Source of the DNA: Sphaerolaimus hirsutus
Taxonomy: Eukaryota > Nematoda > Chromadorea > Monhysterida > Sphaerolaimidae
NCBI GenBank assembly: GCA_964036195.1
Contig: OZ038458.1
Span: 9,375,832-9,439,831 of the forward strand
DNA length: 64,000 nucleotides
Direction: 5' to 3'
Of this stretch, positions 53,648 to 64,000 are shown one piece after another. The notes beneath the pieces were generated by a model. The model was not told where the DNA came from, did no database searches, and saw only the letters and a list, made by a program, of their open reading frames with translations. The position numbers and the translations under genes were made by a program. Every line of letters begins with the position of its first letter. Position 1 is the first letter of the stretch.

Positions 53648-55025
53648 CTGCCTGCATTGAAGGTAGTTCAACCGCATGGATTGCACTAGCCCGTGAGCTT
53701 TTTGAAGTGCGAAAATTGTTTTGTTTAGTACACATGTTTCGCTTTGCAGACATTGCAGTCCGGTGAACGCAACTGTGCGCTGATGAGGCCACTGTATTTC
53801 GGCGAAAAATTACCCTGCAAAAATTCAACATTGGGTAATCCAATGGCGCCGCGCAAACTACCTACTACTAGTGTAGTTTACTGCCACTAAACTCGGATTT
53901 GGTAAATCTATAAATCGACTTTGAATGCAGAATTTACGAGTTTTTTAGTTTACGAGAATGATATGTCTGTCAACTACAGTTGATGGGGTTTTAAAAACTT
54001 TCTGATAAACACAATTACATTCAAAGCTGATTTATGAGCACACAGAGTTTAAGTTCTTCTTTCAGTAAACTACAAAGGTGTGCAGCAGGATTGATCCAAT
54101 CAATAATAAAAGTAATTGATTTGTTGTAGGTAAATATATGCCATGTGAATCACAATTCATCGACCATTTTCAATTTTTTTTGGCTTAATAACATGTTACC
54201 GCGGATGACACCGCTAAATCCATTAGAAAGTGCATATGCATAAATGTTTGATATGAAAACACAATAGTATAACAATGCATACTTCCCATGCATATTTCCC
54301 CCAATGATTAACAGCGTACCACACATTATTAAAAGCGTATAGAAATGGATGTTGCACCACCAAATTTGATGCAAAAGCCATGAAAACAAGGAAACCACTT
54401 ACCGAAATTGCATGTTAGCACGCCATATTTTTGCATTTACTTTTTGCATAAGAAAATTTCCAGCAAGTGAAAAAATGAATTTTTTAGACAATAATGTTTT
54501 AAAAATTGTTTAAGAAATTGCTGTTTCAACCCTACTTGGGTACAGAATGGCCACCTTATTTATAGCTACCTTATTTAGCTGCCTTATTTATCATTTTGTA
54601 CCAAACGTAATTTTCTTTTGTATCACTTTGTTTCTTTCACTTGTCTTACATACTTGTATAAATCTGTCGACTCAACCATCTTTGGGAACTTCTGCAAAAA
54701 CGTTGTTTTTAGCACAGTTTCGTTGAAGAAAATGTATTTTCTTCTCTAGTAAGGGCAGGTGGATAGGTACATTTTTTGCAAGAGCATTGTTTTTGTGTCA
54801 ACTGGGTGATGGTAGACAGTTTTGTCATAAAAAGAGCATACGAGAAAAATGTAAATATGCAGCCACCCACAATGCCGCCATCTGTGCATCATTAGACCAA
54901 AATGAAAGTTTGCTTGAAGGCAAACTGAGAAAGCCAGGGGGAAATTACGGCGACATTTAACACTACTAGCGTGGATTTCATTAGCTTTGAAGGTTTCATC
55001 GAATTCTATGAACATGCTTTCTATG
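53648..55025. other. No gene recognised
   Basis: AT-rich single-copy-looking DNA. No exon, RNA gene or transposon end identified. Confidence 0.35.
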
Positions 55026-55026
55026 C

Positions 55027-55491
55027 ACAGTTGTTAATGCGTATTTACGTTTACTCAAAGAGTACGCATACTCGAGTACCGAGTAAATACGCATATGCAT
55101 ACTTTGAAAAAAGTATATGTACTTGCCTCTATGCTTACGTTTTGAGAGTACTTGAGTACAGTAGAGTAATTTTGGTGACTACAGAAAGAGTATTTTTGCC
55201 ATTTGAGACCCCTGCTTTCCATAAAGAATACTTATTAAATGAAAGAAAACACCTTTTTGTAATCTAGGGTATAGATAATGATTTCTCCAGAAAGAAATGG
55301 TACGCTTTTACGCTTTCCTGAGAAAAAATATTCTTATTTATGCTTTCTGGGAAAATACGTATTTTACTCTCATCTGCTCGCGAGTAAAAGTAAATAAATT
55401 TTACTTTACGCTTTCTGTACCCAGGGGGTGAGAAAAACAAAATACCTACTTTATGCATACAGATACTTTGTAAAAAGTGCTGTACTCTTAA
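55027..55491. mobile_element. Candidate element with AGAGTTGTTAA ends and GTACTC motifs
   Basis: The left end CACAGTTGTTAATGCG and the inverted right end CAGAGTTGTTAAGAGTAC enclose repeats of AAGAGTACGC, GTACTTGAGTAC and GCGTAAAAGCGTA type. The motif GAGTAC next to the TIR recurs inside, as in the other elements. Related fragments lie at 5285, 16,244 and 47,312. No TSD resolved. Confidence 0.45.
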
Positions 55492-55780
55492 CAACTCTGG
55501 CTCCCTGTCTGCTTCATGTGCGCACTTTTATCTGTATCTGATTAAAAGAAAAGGCTTCTCTAGCAGCTTCAGTTTGAATGCGTGCTTGTTTAGGATTGAA
55601 GCAGAATAAACGCGTCAGCCGTAACCGAGGAAAATTCCTAGATTGTAATTTGGCTTATCCTGTGCAAATAAGTTCAATTCAGGAAAGGTTGGTCACCTTG
55701 ATTATTTATCTTTGTGTATGGAAATGTTAAGCCGTAATTAATGGTTCGATGATATTTTCAGGCGTCACCGACGTATAGAG

Positions 55781-56705
55781 CAGGGGTTTAGAAGGGGGGG
55801 TTGGGGGGGGTTACCCCCCCTCCCCCAAATCCGCCAGCTATCTATATATCCCGGAGGCCCGTCAGCTATCTATCTATCCCGGAGGCAAATTTTTTGGCTA
55901 CTATCCCCTAACCCCCCCCCCCCCCCCCCAAATCGTCCAGCTATGTATCTATCTATCTGGAGCGATTTTGAAAAATTTTCACCACTTTTCGCTCAAAATC
56001 GATGATTTTTCGTACCTTTTTATAGTTTTTCGCCTCCAAAATCGCTAGTTCATGTTCATTATCGCCTATTTTGGCTATATATGTGCTTATATACATATTT
56101 TTAGTCATTTTCACATACTTTGAGCGATTTTTTCCCGTTTTCTTCCTTCTATTCCTCGGAAAACCCTATATATTGAACCCACGCGAACCCCCCCCCCCCC
56201 CCCACCAAATCCCCCCAACCCACCCCCCCAAAAAATTTTTTTTCAGCTATCTATCCCTCCGGAGGAGCGATTTGCTATCTATTTACCGTATTTGCTTGAA
56301 TAGTTCCCCCTTGAATAGTTCCCCCCTCGAATAATCCCCCCCTGTAAGATGAGTGAGGAAATAAAAATTCCCCCCCCCTCGAATAATCCCCCCCTGTAAG
56401 ATGAGTGAGGAAATAAAAATTCCCCCCCTCGAATAATCCCCCCTTTAAAGATTTGATTCATTTGTTCCACCTAATTTTAACAAAAATGGCACGTTATTGT
56501 GTTTATAAGGCATGTTTCGAGAAATGAGTTGACAGAAACATGCTTGAAAATTTTTACGAAATAATAATTCCCCCCTTGAATAATTCCCCCCCTCGAATAG
56601 TTCCCCCCTCAAAAATGTCTGACGAAATAATAATTCCCCAGGGGGATTATTCAAGCAAATACGGTATATGAACCCCCGCGGAGGTCCAAATCTACAAAAC
56701 CCTTG
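55781..56705. mobile_element. CAGGGGTTT hAT-like element, TSD GTATAGAG, with nested MITE
   Basis: It begins CAGGGGTTTAGAAGGGGGG and ends AAATCTACAAAACCCTTG, with perfect GTATAGAG at 55,773-55,780 and 56,706-56,713. The body matches the 467-bp copy at 30,948. A CCGTATTTGC MITE is inserted at 56,286. Confidence 0.88.
56286..56664. mobile_element. CCGTATTTGCTTGAATAGTT-type TA MITE
   Basis: The terminal repeats CCGTATTTGCTTGAATAGTT and ATTATTCAAGCAAATACGG have TA on both sides (56,284-56,285 and 56,665-56,666). CCCCCCTCGAATAATCCCC blocks are duplicated internally. Confidence 0.85.
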
Positions 56706-56713
56706 GTATAGAG

Positions 56714-58225
56714 CTGTATTACTATCGCAGCGTTTTTCGTAATATCACTTCATCGTGCTACCTAGTATGAAAACCATCATATTATCTACATCATCCACAA
56801 CTGAATGCTGGATATCCTTGAAAAAGTCTCTGGGTTTTCTTCATAAATTCTCACGAGGGAGCTATTCAAGCGTAATCACTTCAGCGATTCTTCAGCGTAT
56901 TCACTTCAGTGTTTCGGTGATTCTTTCTGTGGGGACTTTTTCATCGGGAACATTTTAACACGATGGAACTTCATCATCATTTGAACATCATTGTGCTTCA
57001 TCTAACATAAACATTATTCATTTAACCATTATACTTATTTGAGTTACGTGATGATCAATTTCATGACTTCAACGTGGGTGCACGTTGATTTTTGTCTGGT
57101 TGGGGTACATTGTGTATTGCTTTGATGGCTTAATGGATACCCATTCCATTCTCACCATGACAGATGAGGGAGGTATTATTTGTTAGCTCCCATTTGGAAG
57201 AAAGCCATTTTTTATAATCGGCCGACCGCAAAGTATGCGCCCAAAATTACTTATGTCTTAGTCGATCACGCGCCAGCGAGATACTTATGTTTATGCACTT
57301 TCACAAAAGAAATATTTTAAACAGAAAAAGGCGGAGTCGAGTAGAACCAACAAATGTTTCACCCCTAAAATCATTTTTCTCATTTTCTGAACAATTTTAA
57401 TTATTTTTAATGAAGTCATGATGGAGTGTTTCCTTCAGAAGATTGCATAGCATGCGGTCCACGGAGTATAGCTCCCAAACCTTCGCAAATTTGATCTTCC
57501 ATATATATTTACCTATATTTCGTTGGGAATGCTCCAGTTAGCTGCAACTATTTATGTATGAGGCCCAAAATCTGCTGAAGGCCTCTTTTTCTTAAATATG
57601 TGAAATAGCACTGCAATTCCCACGTGTAAATATTTGCGCTTTTTTACGTTGGCCTCTTGTAGATGCTGCCAGCATGATCGTTTTATACTCAATGTAATTA
57701 CATGCATTTCCAAAATACATTTATATTCACATACATATAGATATATACATATATATTCTTTGGGGGTGCTGCACCCCCCCCCCCCTTAAAAAGATGCTCC
57801 AGCGATCCATCTATCCCAGAGCATGATCCGGCTTTTTATGTATCTCAAAGCAAAATGTCGGGCTATTCACCATCCCCCGAGCGCCCCAAATTGCCCAGAT
57901 ATTTACCTAGGTATCTGGACAAAATTTTGAGTGATTTTGTCCTAAGTTTCATCCAAAATCACCAAAAAAATTGTTTCCTTCCTGCTTCCCTTCCCCTGTC
58001 GCTGTACCAGTAGTATAAATAATACGCTTGTCTAAGAAATTTCGCCACAAATTTACTCACATACAAATATGAGTATGTACGTGTATTTTCGTCGAGCTTG
58101 ACTTAATATGATAATTGAATGTATGGCGAGAATTCTATGAGACCCTGTTATCGAATGGGCGCTGACATTTGAATGCAGGCTTCAAGCTTGATTTATCTCC
58201 AGTAGTAAGTGAGCAGTAGTTTTAT
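56714..58225. other. No gene; one CAGGGG-family remnant
   Basis: A C-run and GATCCATCTATCCCAGAGC / GGCTATTCACCATCCCCCGA at 57,770-57,960 mark a degraded CAGGGG-family copy. The rest is AT-rich with no recognisable coding sequence. Confidence 0.4.
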
Positions 58226-58955
58226 TTAGTAGTAACTTGAACGTGGGACACTGGGAAGCATCAAGGTGCAAGGTTCCTCTAGGCAGGCTTCCCATGAAAA
58301 GCACCATGACGCTTTTGGCGCTTCGCGCTATTTTTGCCCTGGCGCCATTGACGTTTGGCGCTGATCTTCGTCGAACCCTGGGCTTCATTTGGCGCCAAAC
58401 TCAGGAGGTCCCTCCCCCCAAACCGCCCAGCTATCTATCTATCCCGGAAGCCGCTCAGCTATTTATCTATTTCGGAGGCAAAATTTTGGGCTGCTATCCC
58501 CTAACCCCCCCCCCCAATCGGCCAGCTATATATCTATCCCGGAGGCCGGACAGCTATTTATCTATTTCGGAGGCAAAATTTTGTGCTGCTATCCCCTAAC
58601 CCCCCCCCCCCCCCCAATCGGCCATCTATCTACCTATCTGGAGCGATTTTTGAGAAACACGACCCCAATTTTCGCTCAAAATCGCTATTTTCCATACATT
58701 TTTATTGATTTTCACCTCCAAAATCACTAGTTATTGTTCCTCCTATTTTCAGCTATTTTTAGAAGTATATGTGCTTATATACCCATTTTTAGCCATTTTT
58801 CACCTGGTTTTACCGGTTTTTCTCCCTTTTCTTCCCTTTTCTTCTATGCCAAGATATTGAACCCCCGCAAACCTCTCCCCCCCCCCCCGCCCCCGTCGAA
58901 ATCTAGAATACCCCTGGCCGAACTCGTGGCGCTTTTTCAATCACTACTCAAAATC
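58226..58955. mobile_element. GGCGCC element interrupted by a CAGGGG-family element
   Basis: GCGC-rich sequence (TTTTGGCGCTTCGCGC, CTGGCGCCATTGACG) at 58,300-58,400 resumes at 58,920 (CGTGGCGCTTTTTCAATCAC, TACT). Between them, about 58,402-58,915, is a CAGGGG-family copy with long C-runs and duplicated GCTATTTATCTATTTCGGAG phrases, ending TACCCCTG. Confidence 0.55.
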
Positions 58956-59413
58956 GCCTGCAAAATCGCGAAAAAAGGTGCCATGTCTCTTATGTCTGAC
59001 CCTGGAAGGGGGTGGGGAGGGCGGCTGGATACGCTCTTGCGCTCTTTTCATGCCCACTTTTTATAGAGAGACATCAATCCTGACTGCACGCCCAAATTTC
59101 ATTGCTCGCGCGCGCCTGGATCATCTATTCATCTGCGTGCAGCCCGCCTTCGTTTGTGCTGTGCTTGCAACGTTGGCTAACATAAATTTGAATTTTGGAA
59201 AGATTTTTTTTCGAATTTTGGCAAAATTTGGTTAGGATAATAAATGTCAAAAGGATTTTCTGGGGAAATTTGTTATTCCGAACTTAATTTGAGTTTTTTC
59301 AAGATCGAAACCGAGGTTTCATTCAGAAGGATTCCGACTGGAAAAGCCATCAAAGCACAGTGATGCATGATTATTAAAACTGTTTAGTTTTGAAATTAAT
59401 ATTTTTTTATCTA
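58956..59413. other. No gene recognised
   Basis: A segment around 59,080-59,180 is moderately GC-rich (GCTCGCGCGCGCCTGG) but shows no protein motif. Confidence 0.35.
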
Positions 59414-59509
59414 CCGTATTTCCTCTAAATACCCCCAGGGGGTTTATTTTTTCAGAGTGATAATTTTGAGGGGGGGGGGGTTCGAGGGGGGTAATTCGAG
59501 GAAATACGG
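59414..59509. mobile_element. 96-bp CCGTATTTCC TA MITE
   Basis: The ends CCGTATTTCCTCTAAATACC and the inverted AATTCGAGGAAATACGG have TA at 59,412-59,413 and 59,510-59,511. It is the same size as the copy at 44,469, which suggests a discrete subfamily. Confidence 0.87.
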
Positions 59510-59599
59510 TATTTTTTTAAAGAATTAATTTTTTCACCATTTTAAAAACTCATCTCAAACAACAAATAAAAAAAAAGACATTTTTACAAATTCAACTTA

Positions 59600-59960
59600 T
59601 TTTTTTTCTTTCCATCTCCAGCCGCGGCGGCCGGCTACGTCCGTCGGTCTGCATTAGCCCCCCGACGTACTAAATCCACCTGTCACACTGTTTCTATCCA
59701 TTACTTCTCGGTCGCGCGTCCATTTACTGCGTTAGGTTAGGGCGGCTCGGCGGCGCTTTTGCATTTCGCGACGCACCGCGGCGGCGGCATTTTCACGCGT
59801 AACCGAGTTTCTCGCCTCGCTGCCTCATTGGTCGATGGGATGGGCGCCGCTGCCCCGCCCGGACGCAGTTTGATTGGGAACGCCGGCTGATCATTGTGTT
59901 CGAAGGATATTCGAAGGGTGTTCCGAGCATTTTTTCGGTTGAGTAAGTTAGAAGGAGTGG
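59600..59960. promoter_or_regulatory. CpG-rich island with inverted CCAAT and GC boxes
   Basis: GC-rich DNA (CCGCGGCGGCCGGCTACGTC, GACGCACCGCGGCGGCGGC) with two ATTGG motifs (near 59,828 and 59,874) and a CCCGCCC box (59,855) looks like a promoter region or first exon. A 141-codon minus frame (59,737-60,162) crosses it but has no recognisable domain and runs into a transposon fragment. Confidence 0.3.
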
Positions 59961-60027
59961 GATCTTTTGATGTAGCAGGAAAGTGGTGTGCAGTAAAGCT
60001 GCGAGTAAATATGTAAGTGCTGCGTTT

Positions 60028-60180
60028 CATGGCGCTGGCGCCAACGCCAAAGGCGCCATCGCCCTGGCGCCATCCCGTCAATTTATAGGTCAAAATATAG
60101 GGGGGGCTGAGCACCCCCCCCCCGTTCGCCGGGTTCCGTAAACAAGCAGCCCCCCCGCTCAAAAATCCTGCTTCAAAAAC
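60028..60180. mobile_element. GGCGCC and GACGTAGC element fragments
   Basis: GGCGCTGGCGCCAACGCC / GGCGCCATCCCGTCA at 60,030-60,080 is a GGCGCC MITE remnant. GGGGGGGCTGAGCACCCCCC to CCGCTCAAAAATCCTGC (60,100-60,170) is a fragment of the element at 61,126. Confidence 0.5.
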
Positions 60181-60231
60181 ATCCCTGCTTATATACCCCT
60201 TATTCCAGACCCTGTGAAATATTAAATGTTG

Positions 60232-60515
60232 TGCAAAGTGTCAAAAATCATGTAAAATGCCATGTACAATGATCTGTAAAATGTAAAATGTCATGCAAAG
60301 TGTCAAAAGTCATGTAAAATTACCTGTCAAATGTCAAATGTCATGTGAAGTGTCAAAAGTTATGTGAAATGTCATGCAAAGTGTCAAAAGTCATGTAAAA
60401 TGACCTGTAAAATGTTTAATGTTATGCAAAGTGTCAAAGGTCATGTAAAATGACCTGTAAAATGTAAAATGTCATGCAAAGTGTCAAAAGTAATATGACC
60501 TGTAAAGTGGCAAAC
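60232..60515. repeat. Degenerate tandem repeat, CATGTAAAATG / GCAAAGTGTCAAAAGT units
   Basis: About eight to ten degenerate units of GCAAAGTGTCAAAAGTCATG plus TAAAATGACCTGTAAAATG. Related patches occur inside the hAT-like element at 41,773 and at 47,040-47,170, so it is probably a transposon core. Confidence 0.75.
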
Positions 60516-61117
60516 GAAGATCTCGATGTTTTCGGTAAAAGTTCATGTTCCCTGTTACATTTTCCTTATTTTTGTATTTTCAACTTTTGTGAACCGCGGC
60601 AGCTGACGTGCAGCAAATGACGTAAAATCGCAGTAAAAATATTTACATAAATAAGTACATACATACATAGATTTATTTTTTATTTTTTTATTTATACATA
60701 TCCATGCATATGTGCCCACAAAGAACACTATATATTTAAAGGCTATCCGGTAAATACGAAAAATGGTGGAACGCTCGTATAATAATGGCTTTCGTACGTT
60801 ACAAGATGATATAGTGCACTGTGTGTTTTCAATTACGGCCGGCAAAAGCCGCATATCATCGCACGTGGGTGGAAGACACCGGGCGCCGCCGATATTGAGT
60901 CATCTTTGGCAATGAGTTTTCCATTGTCACTCGCACAGCCGTCTAGACGCATCTATTTACCTAGTTTGTTTGTGCCGCGACGCGTCCTTAATTGGCCAAT
61001 GTGTTGAAGTGAGAAAAACATTTAACGCGGAAAATTTGAGCCGCACGTGATTGCCGCATCAGTTTCCGCATGGATTCACTCTGATTGTATCCTCACCCAT
61101 TTTTTCACTTCGCTATG
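60516..61117. other. No gene recognised; mildly GC-rich part at 60,835-61,080
   Basis: The later half has CCAAT-like TTGGCCAATG (60,992) and CGCGACGCGTCC, which may be regulatory, but no transcript feature is visible. Confidence 0.3.
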
Positions 61118-61125
61118 GTTTTGAA

Positions 61126-62602
61126 CAAGGACGTAGCAGGGACGTATCCAGGATTTTTGAGCGGGGGGGGGGGGGGGCTGCTTGTTTACGTAGGCCGGCG
61201 AGGGGGGGGCTCAGCTCCCCCCTAAAATTTTAGCTACATAGTGACGGAATGGCGCCATGGCGCTTGCGCCATTAGTAGGCGCCACGCCATGGCGCCATTG
61301 GCGTTGGCGTCAGCGCCATGGAATGCTGTATATGTATGTAAATATACATACAAAACGGCAAAAAACACAACATTGAGTGTATTTATAACGATTTGTGGCC
61401 ACATGGAGCAAATCCGATGATAATACCTTATGTCTGGTGAAAAATGCGCGCATGCGCGCAAAATTTGAAATTAGGATATATTATGGTTTCAGGTCGGGGC
61501 TGACTCAGATTTCGACGAAATTTTTCTACGAGCCCCCAGACCGAAGATAGGCTGGGTCTAGAAAAAGACGGTCATTTGCGATTTTTTGGGTGTCGCCCAG
61601 AACATGCTAAATTTGCACATCTATAACTTGACTATTTGTGAACCGATTTTAGTCATTAAAATTTTATAAATGATCAGAAATGTTTGAAGAGTTTATTGCT
61701 GAGGTCAAATCGGTGATACACAATTGTGTATATATCGATTTGGCCTGATTTCGAAAGGCAAAATTTACAGAAAATTTCTCTTTTTGAACATGCTACCTTA
61801 TACTCCTGATCGACAGAAATACCATACCGAAAGAATGAGATATCTCTCTCCGATCAAAAGTTATAGCACTTCAAACTTTCGCCTCCCATCCACGTAAATA
61901 ATCGCATGAACGTCAATGTGTTCAAATTCAAAACTCCATATCTTGACCATTTCTGGACCGATTTGTACCAATGAACACTTTAAATGATCAGAATAACCTG
62001 AAGATTCCATTTGTATGTTCATATTGTCAATATGATTCATAATGATAATTCATACTATTGATTGATAATTGATTGATAATTCATATGATCTATTAAAATT
62101 TTAATGACTAAAATCGGCTCGGAAATAGCAAAGTTATTGATGTGCAAAGTTAGCATGTTCTGGGCGACACCCCAAAAATTCGCAAATGACCACGTTTTTA
62201 TAGACCCACCCTAACTCCGGTCTGGGGGCTCGTAGAAAAATTTCGTCGAAATCTGAGTCAGCCCCAAAAGCGGTTCCCGAGTTATTAACACGTGAAAAGG
62301 TGAGACCCCCCCCCAAAAAAAAAAATGCTCACCCCAAAATCCCCTATGGGGGGTGGGGCGCTGTCTCCCCTCCCACCGTTCACCGGGATCTGTATAGAAC
62401 CCGCCCCCCCCCCTGCACCAAAATCCTTACACGTCCCAGGCGGCAACACCAACGCCAATAACGCCATAGCACTACATATGGCATCGACGCCATATATCCA
62501 TCCCCATATTATAGGGGACAAATTTTAGGGAGGGGCGCCGCCCCCCCCCTATTCCGGTTCCGTATACAATCCCCCCGCTCAAAAATCCTGGCTACGTCCC
62601 TG
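61126..62602. mobile_element. hAT-like GACGTAGC element with long inverted repeats, TSD GTTTTGAA
   Basis: It begins CAAGGACGTAGCAGGGACGT and ends CTGGCTACGTCCCTG, with perfect GTTTTGAA at 61,118-61,125 and 62,603-62,610. Both termini continue into CCAGGATTTTTGAGCGGGGG. Inside, about 61,495-61,680 and 62,095-62,275 are inverted copies (GGGCTGACTCAGATTTCGAC; TGGGCGACACCC). No transposase was seen. Confidence 0.85.
61240..61330. mobile_element. GGCGCC MITE remnant inside the GACGTAGC element
   Basis: TAGTGACGGAATGGCGCC and GGCGCCATTGGCGTTGG repeats, ending CAGCGCCATGGAATGC. The right TIR is degraded, so the TSD cannot be read. Confidence 0.55.
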
Positions 62603-62834
62603 GTTTTGAATGATTGGGTTTGGCCTTTTCTAGTTACTACATCAACATTAATAAATGTATGTGTAGTACATACGTATTTATTTAAATGAATATTTGTATT
62701 GAATACCTATATTTTTTACATGATTTTTCGCCGTTCTGCGTGTTTGTGCCCACAGTTTTCTTATAGCCACGGTTCAGCAGGGTTTATGTAGGGCTGGCCC
62801 TCTCAGCACCAGCTATTTTATCTAAATGCATGTA

Positions 62835-63091
62835 CCGTGTATACTCGAATAATCCTCCTGGGGAATTTTTTTTTCATCAGACTTTTTTGAGGGGGGAATT
62901 ATTCAAGGGGGGAATTATTATTTCGTTAAAATTTTTAAGCATGTTTCTATTAACTGATGTCATATGGGGGAATTTTTTTTTCCTCACTCGTCCAAGAGGG
63001 GGGATTAAACGAAATGATCACTACCGTATAGACTCAATCAAAATTTGCCGGCAAAATAATAAACCCCTGGGGGTATTTTGAGGAAATACGG
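62835..63091. mobile_element. CCGTGTATACTCGAATAAT-type TA MITE, composite
   Basis: The left end CCGTGTATACTCGAATAATC and the right end GTATTTTGAGGAAATACGG have TA on both sides. An additional internal TACCGTATAGACTC at 63,022 suggests two overlapping copies. Confidence 0.6.
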
Positions 63092-63093
63092 TA

Positions 63094-63455
63094 GATGAAT
63101 GACCGACGCTGTATTTTTGGTAAAATATTTATTTGCTTGGTGCATAACTCGTATTTCAAAAGCTATTATTGTTGGCCGTCTAGCCCCCCTCCTACTTAGC
63201 GCTCTACAAAAAATAATTGGCAATTCACAAACTATTTATTACATTTCACATATGCTGATCGGACCACATGGGCTTACAGAGGATTTATGTTTGGGAAAAT
63301 ACAATTTTCGCTAGTTTCGACCCATGCTGCTAGACTAGCGCCATAGCTGAGCTGGGCCACATCACTAGCAAATTTACTACTAAGTTAACAAACTAATTTA
63401 AAAACTTTTCGACAGCGGATATGAACCAGCCCTTTGAAACGAGCTAGGCTCTTGC
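63094..63455. other. No gene recognised
   Basis: Short frames only. No motif or repeat terminus. Confidence 0.35.
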
Positions 63456-63529
63456 AGGGGTATCCTAGATTGGATAGTTATCAAATCGCTCCTCCGGAAA
63501 ATTCTGGCGATTTGGGGGTAACCCCCTCC
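63456..63529. mobile_element. CAGGGGTAT-family fragment
   Basis: CAGGGGTATCCTAGATTGG then TATCAAATCGCTCCTCCGG and a short GGGGGTAACCCCC. It is cut off by the TAGGGTTGG element that follows. Confidence 0.6.
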
Positions 63530-64000
63530 TAGGGTTGGAAAAAAACGTTTTTTTTAACTCGATGTTTTTTTTATATAAAAAACGTTGTTTTTTTAAAAAC
63601 AACGTTTTTTTATAATGAAAAACGTTTTTTTTTAAAGCTCCCAGATATGATCTTGTGTCAACATATATAGGTATATCAGACAGTGGCAATACTCTGTGAT
63701 GTTTTATATGACCATATAATGTCCGTGGAGCCATGGGATAGCATTATAAGTGGTGATTTGTGTCAAAAATATCCATTTTTCGTCGACATATCATTCTTAT
63801 ATAGCCTTATAGTCGAATGTTCGTGACTTCACGTAAAGTTTGGCATGGAATAGTGATCAACAAGGTTATAAAAGAGGTTGTTACTTTGGGAGTTAAGTTA
63901 CACACTGTGGAGGTACATGGGAGCACATTACGTCAATATTATATACTACAGCAACATATTACGGCTTATTAACCCATGGTAGCATATAGAAATAGATACT
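63530..64000. mobile_element. TAGGGTTGG hAT-like element, runs off the window
   Basis: It begins TAGGGTTGGAAAAAAACG with AACGTTTTTTTT runs. The body is the family in reverse orientation (GGAGCCATGGGATAGCATTA, GTTACACACTGTGGAGGTAC). The other end lies beyond position 64,000. Confidence 0.8.

Noticed and set aside
59737-60162. 141-codon minus-strand frame in the CpG-rich island
   Set aside because: Its start lies within a transposon fragment and the translation is compositionally GC-driven with no domain. I kept only the CpG island call.

Overview
The window looks like repeat-dense animal nuclear DNA, probably from an arthropod, although I cannot name the species. The evidence is spliced exons of a natriuretic-peptide-receptor-like gene, an LTR retrotransposon, and dozens of non-autonomous DNA transposons with intact target-site duplications (TSDs). 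There are no operons, ribosome binding sites or bacterial genes. Most open reading frames here are simple-repeat or transposon translations. Only two loci have convincing coding content. All boundaries were read by eye without alignment software.

Layout. 1-1.4 kb: the first two coding exons, minus strand, of a receptor with an ANF-receptor (natriuretic peptide ligand-binding) ectodomain, with a TA-flanked MITE in intron 1. 1.4-24 kb: nested and dispersed DNA elements with 8-bp TSDs (hAT-like), TA TSDs (Tc1/mariner-like) and fold-back structures; a 200-N assembly gap lies at 23,034. 24.5-36.1 kb: one very large inverted-repeat element (TIR TGAGGCGTCTAATTCTAAAA). Two inverted arrays of a 59-bp satellite flank a core that carries a Harbinger-like element, itself filled with hAT-like elements. 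36.3-41.0 kb: a complete, young LTR retrotransposon on the minus strand. Its LTRs are 446 bp and differ at 2 positions, its TSD is GCGT, and it encodes Gag plus a retropepsin-like domain but no reverse transcriptase or integrase. 41-64 kb: more hAT-like, TA-type and fold-back elements, a few CpG-rich islands, and no recognisable genes.

How the parts work together. The retrotransposon supplies a capsid-like protein, a protease-like domain and all the cis signals (LTRs, primer-binding site, polypurine tract), so it presumably borrows reverse transcriptase and integrase in trans. Its roughly 990-nt leader holds an array of about twelve RNA hairpins. All but one carry the loop ACUGG (the exception has GCUGG), while the stems change in a compensatory way. 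Where stems deviate, they are rescued by G-U pairs only on the element's sense strand. This is the strongest candidate here for an undescribed functional system, perhaps a Gag-recognised packaging signal.

The second general pattern is in the hAT-like elements. Most have TAGGG- or CAGGG- ends and 8-bp TSDs. Their bodies are arrays of a short motif that continues the element's own terminal repeat (ATATCG, GATCCC, GGGACC, TTTCCG, GGTACGGTA, GGCGCC and others). These may be expanded transposase-binding arrays.
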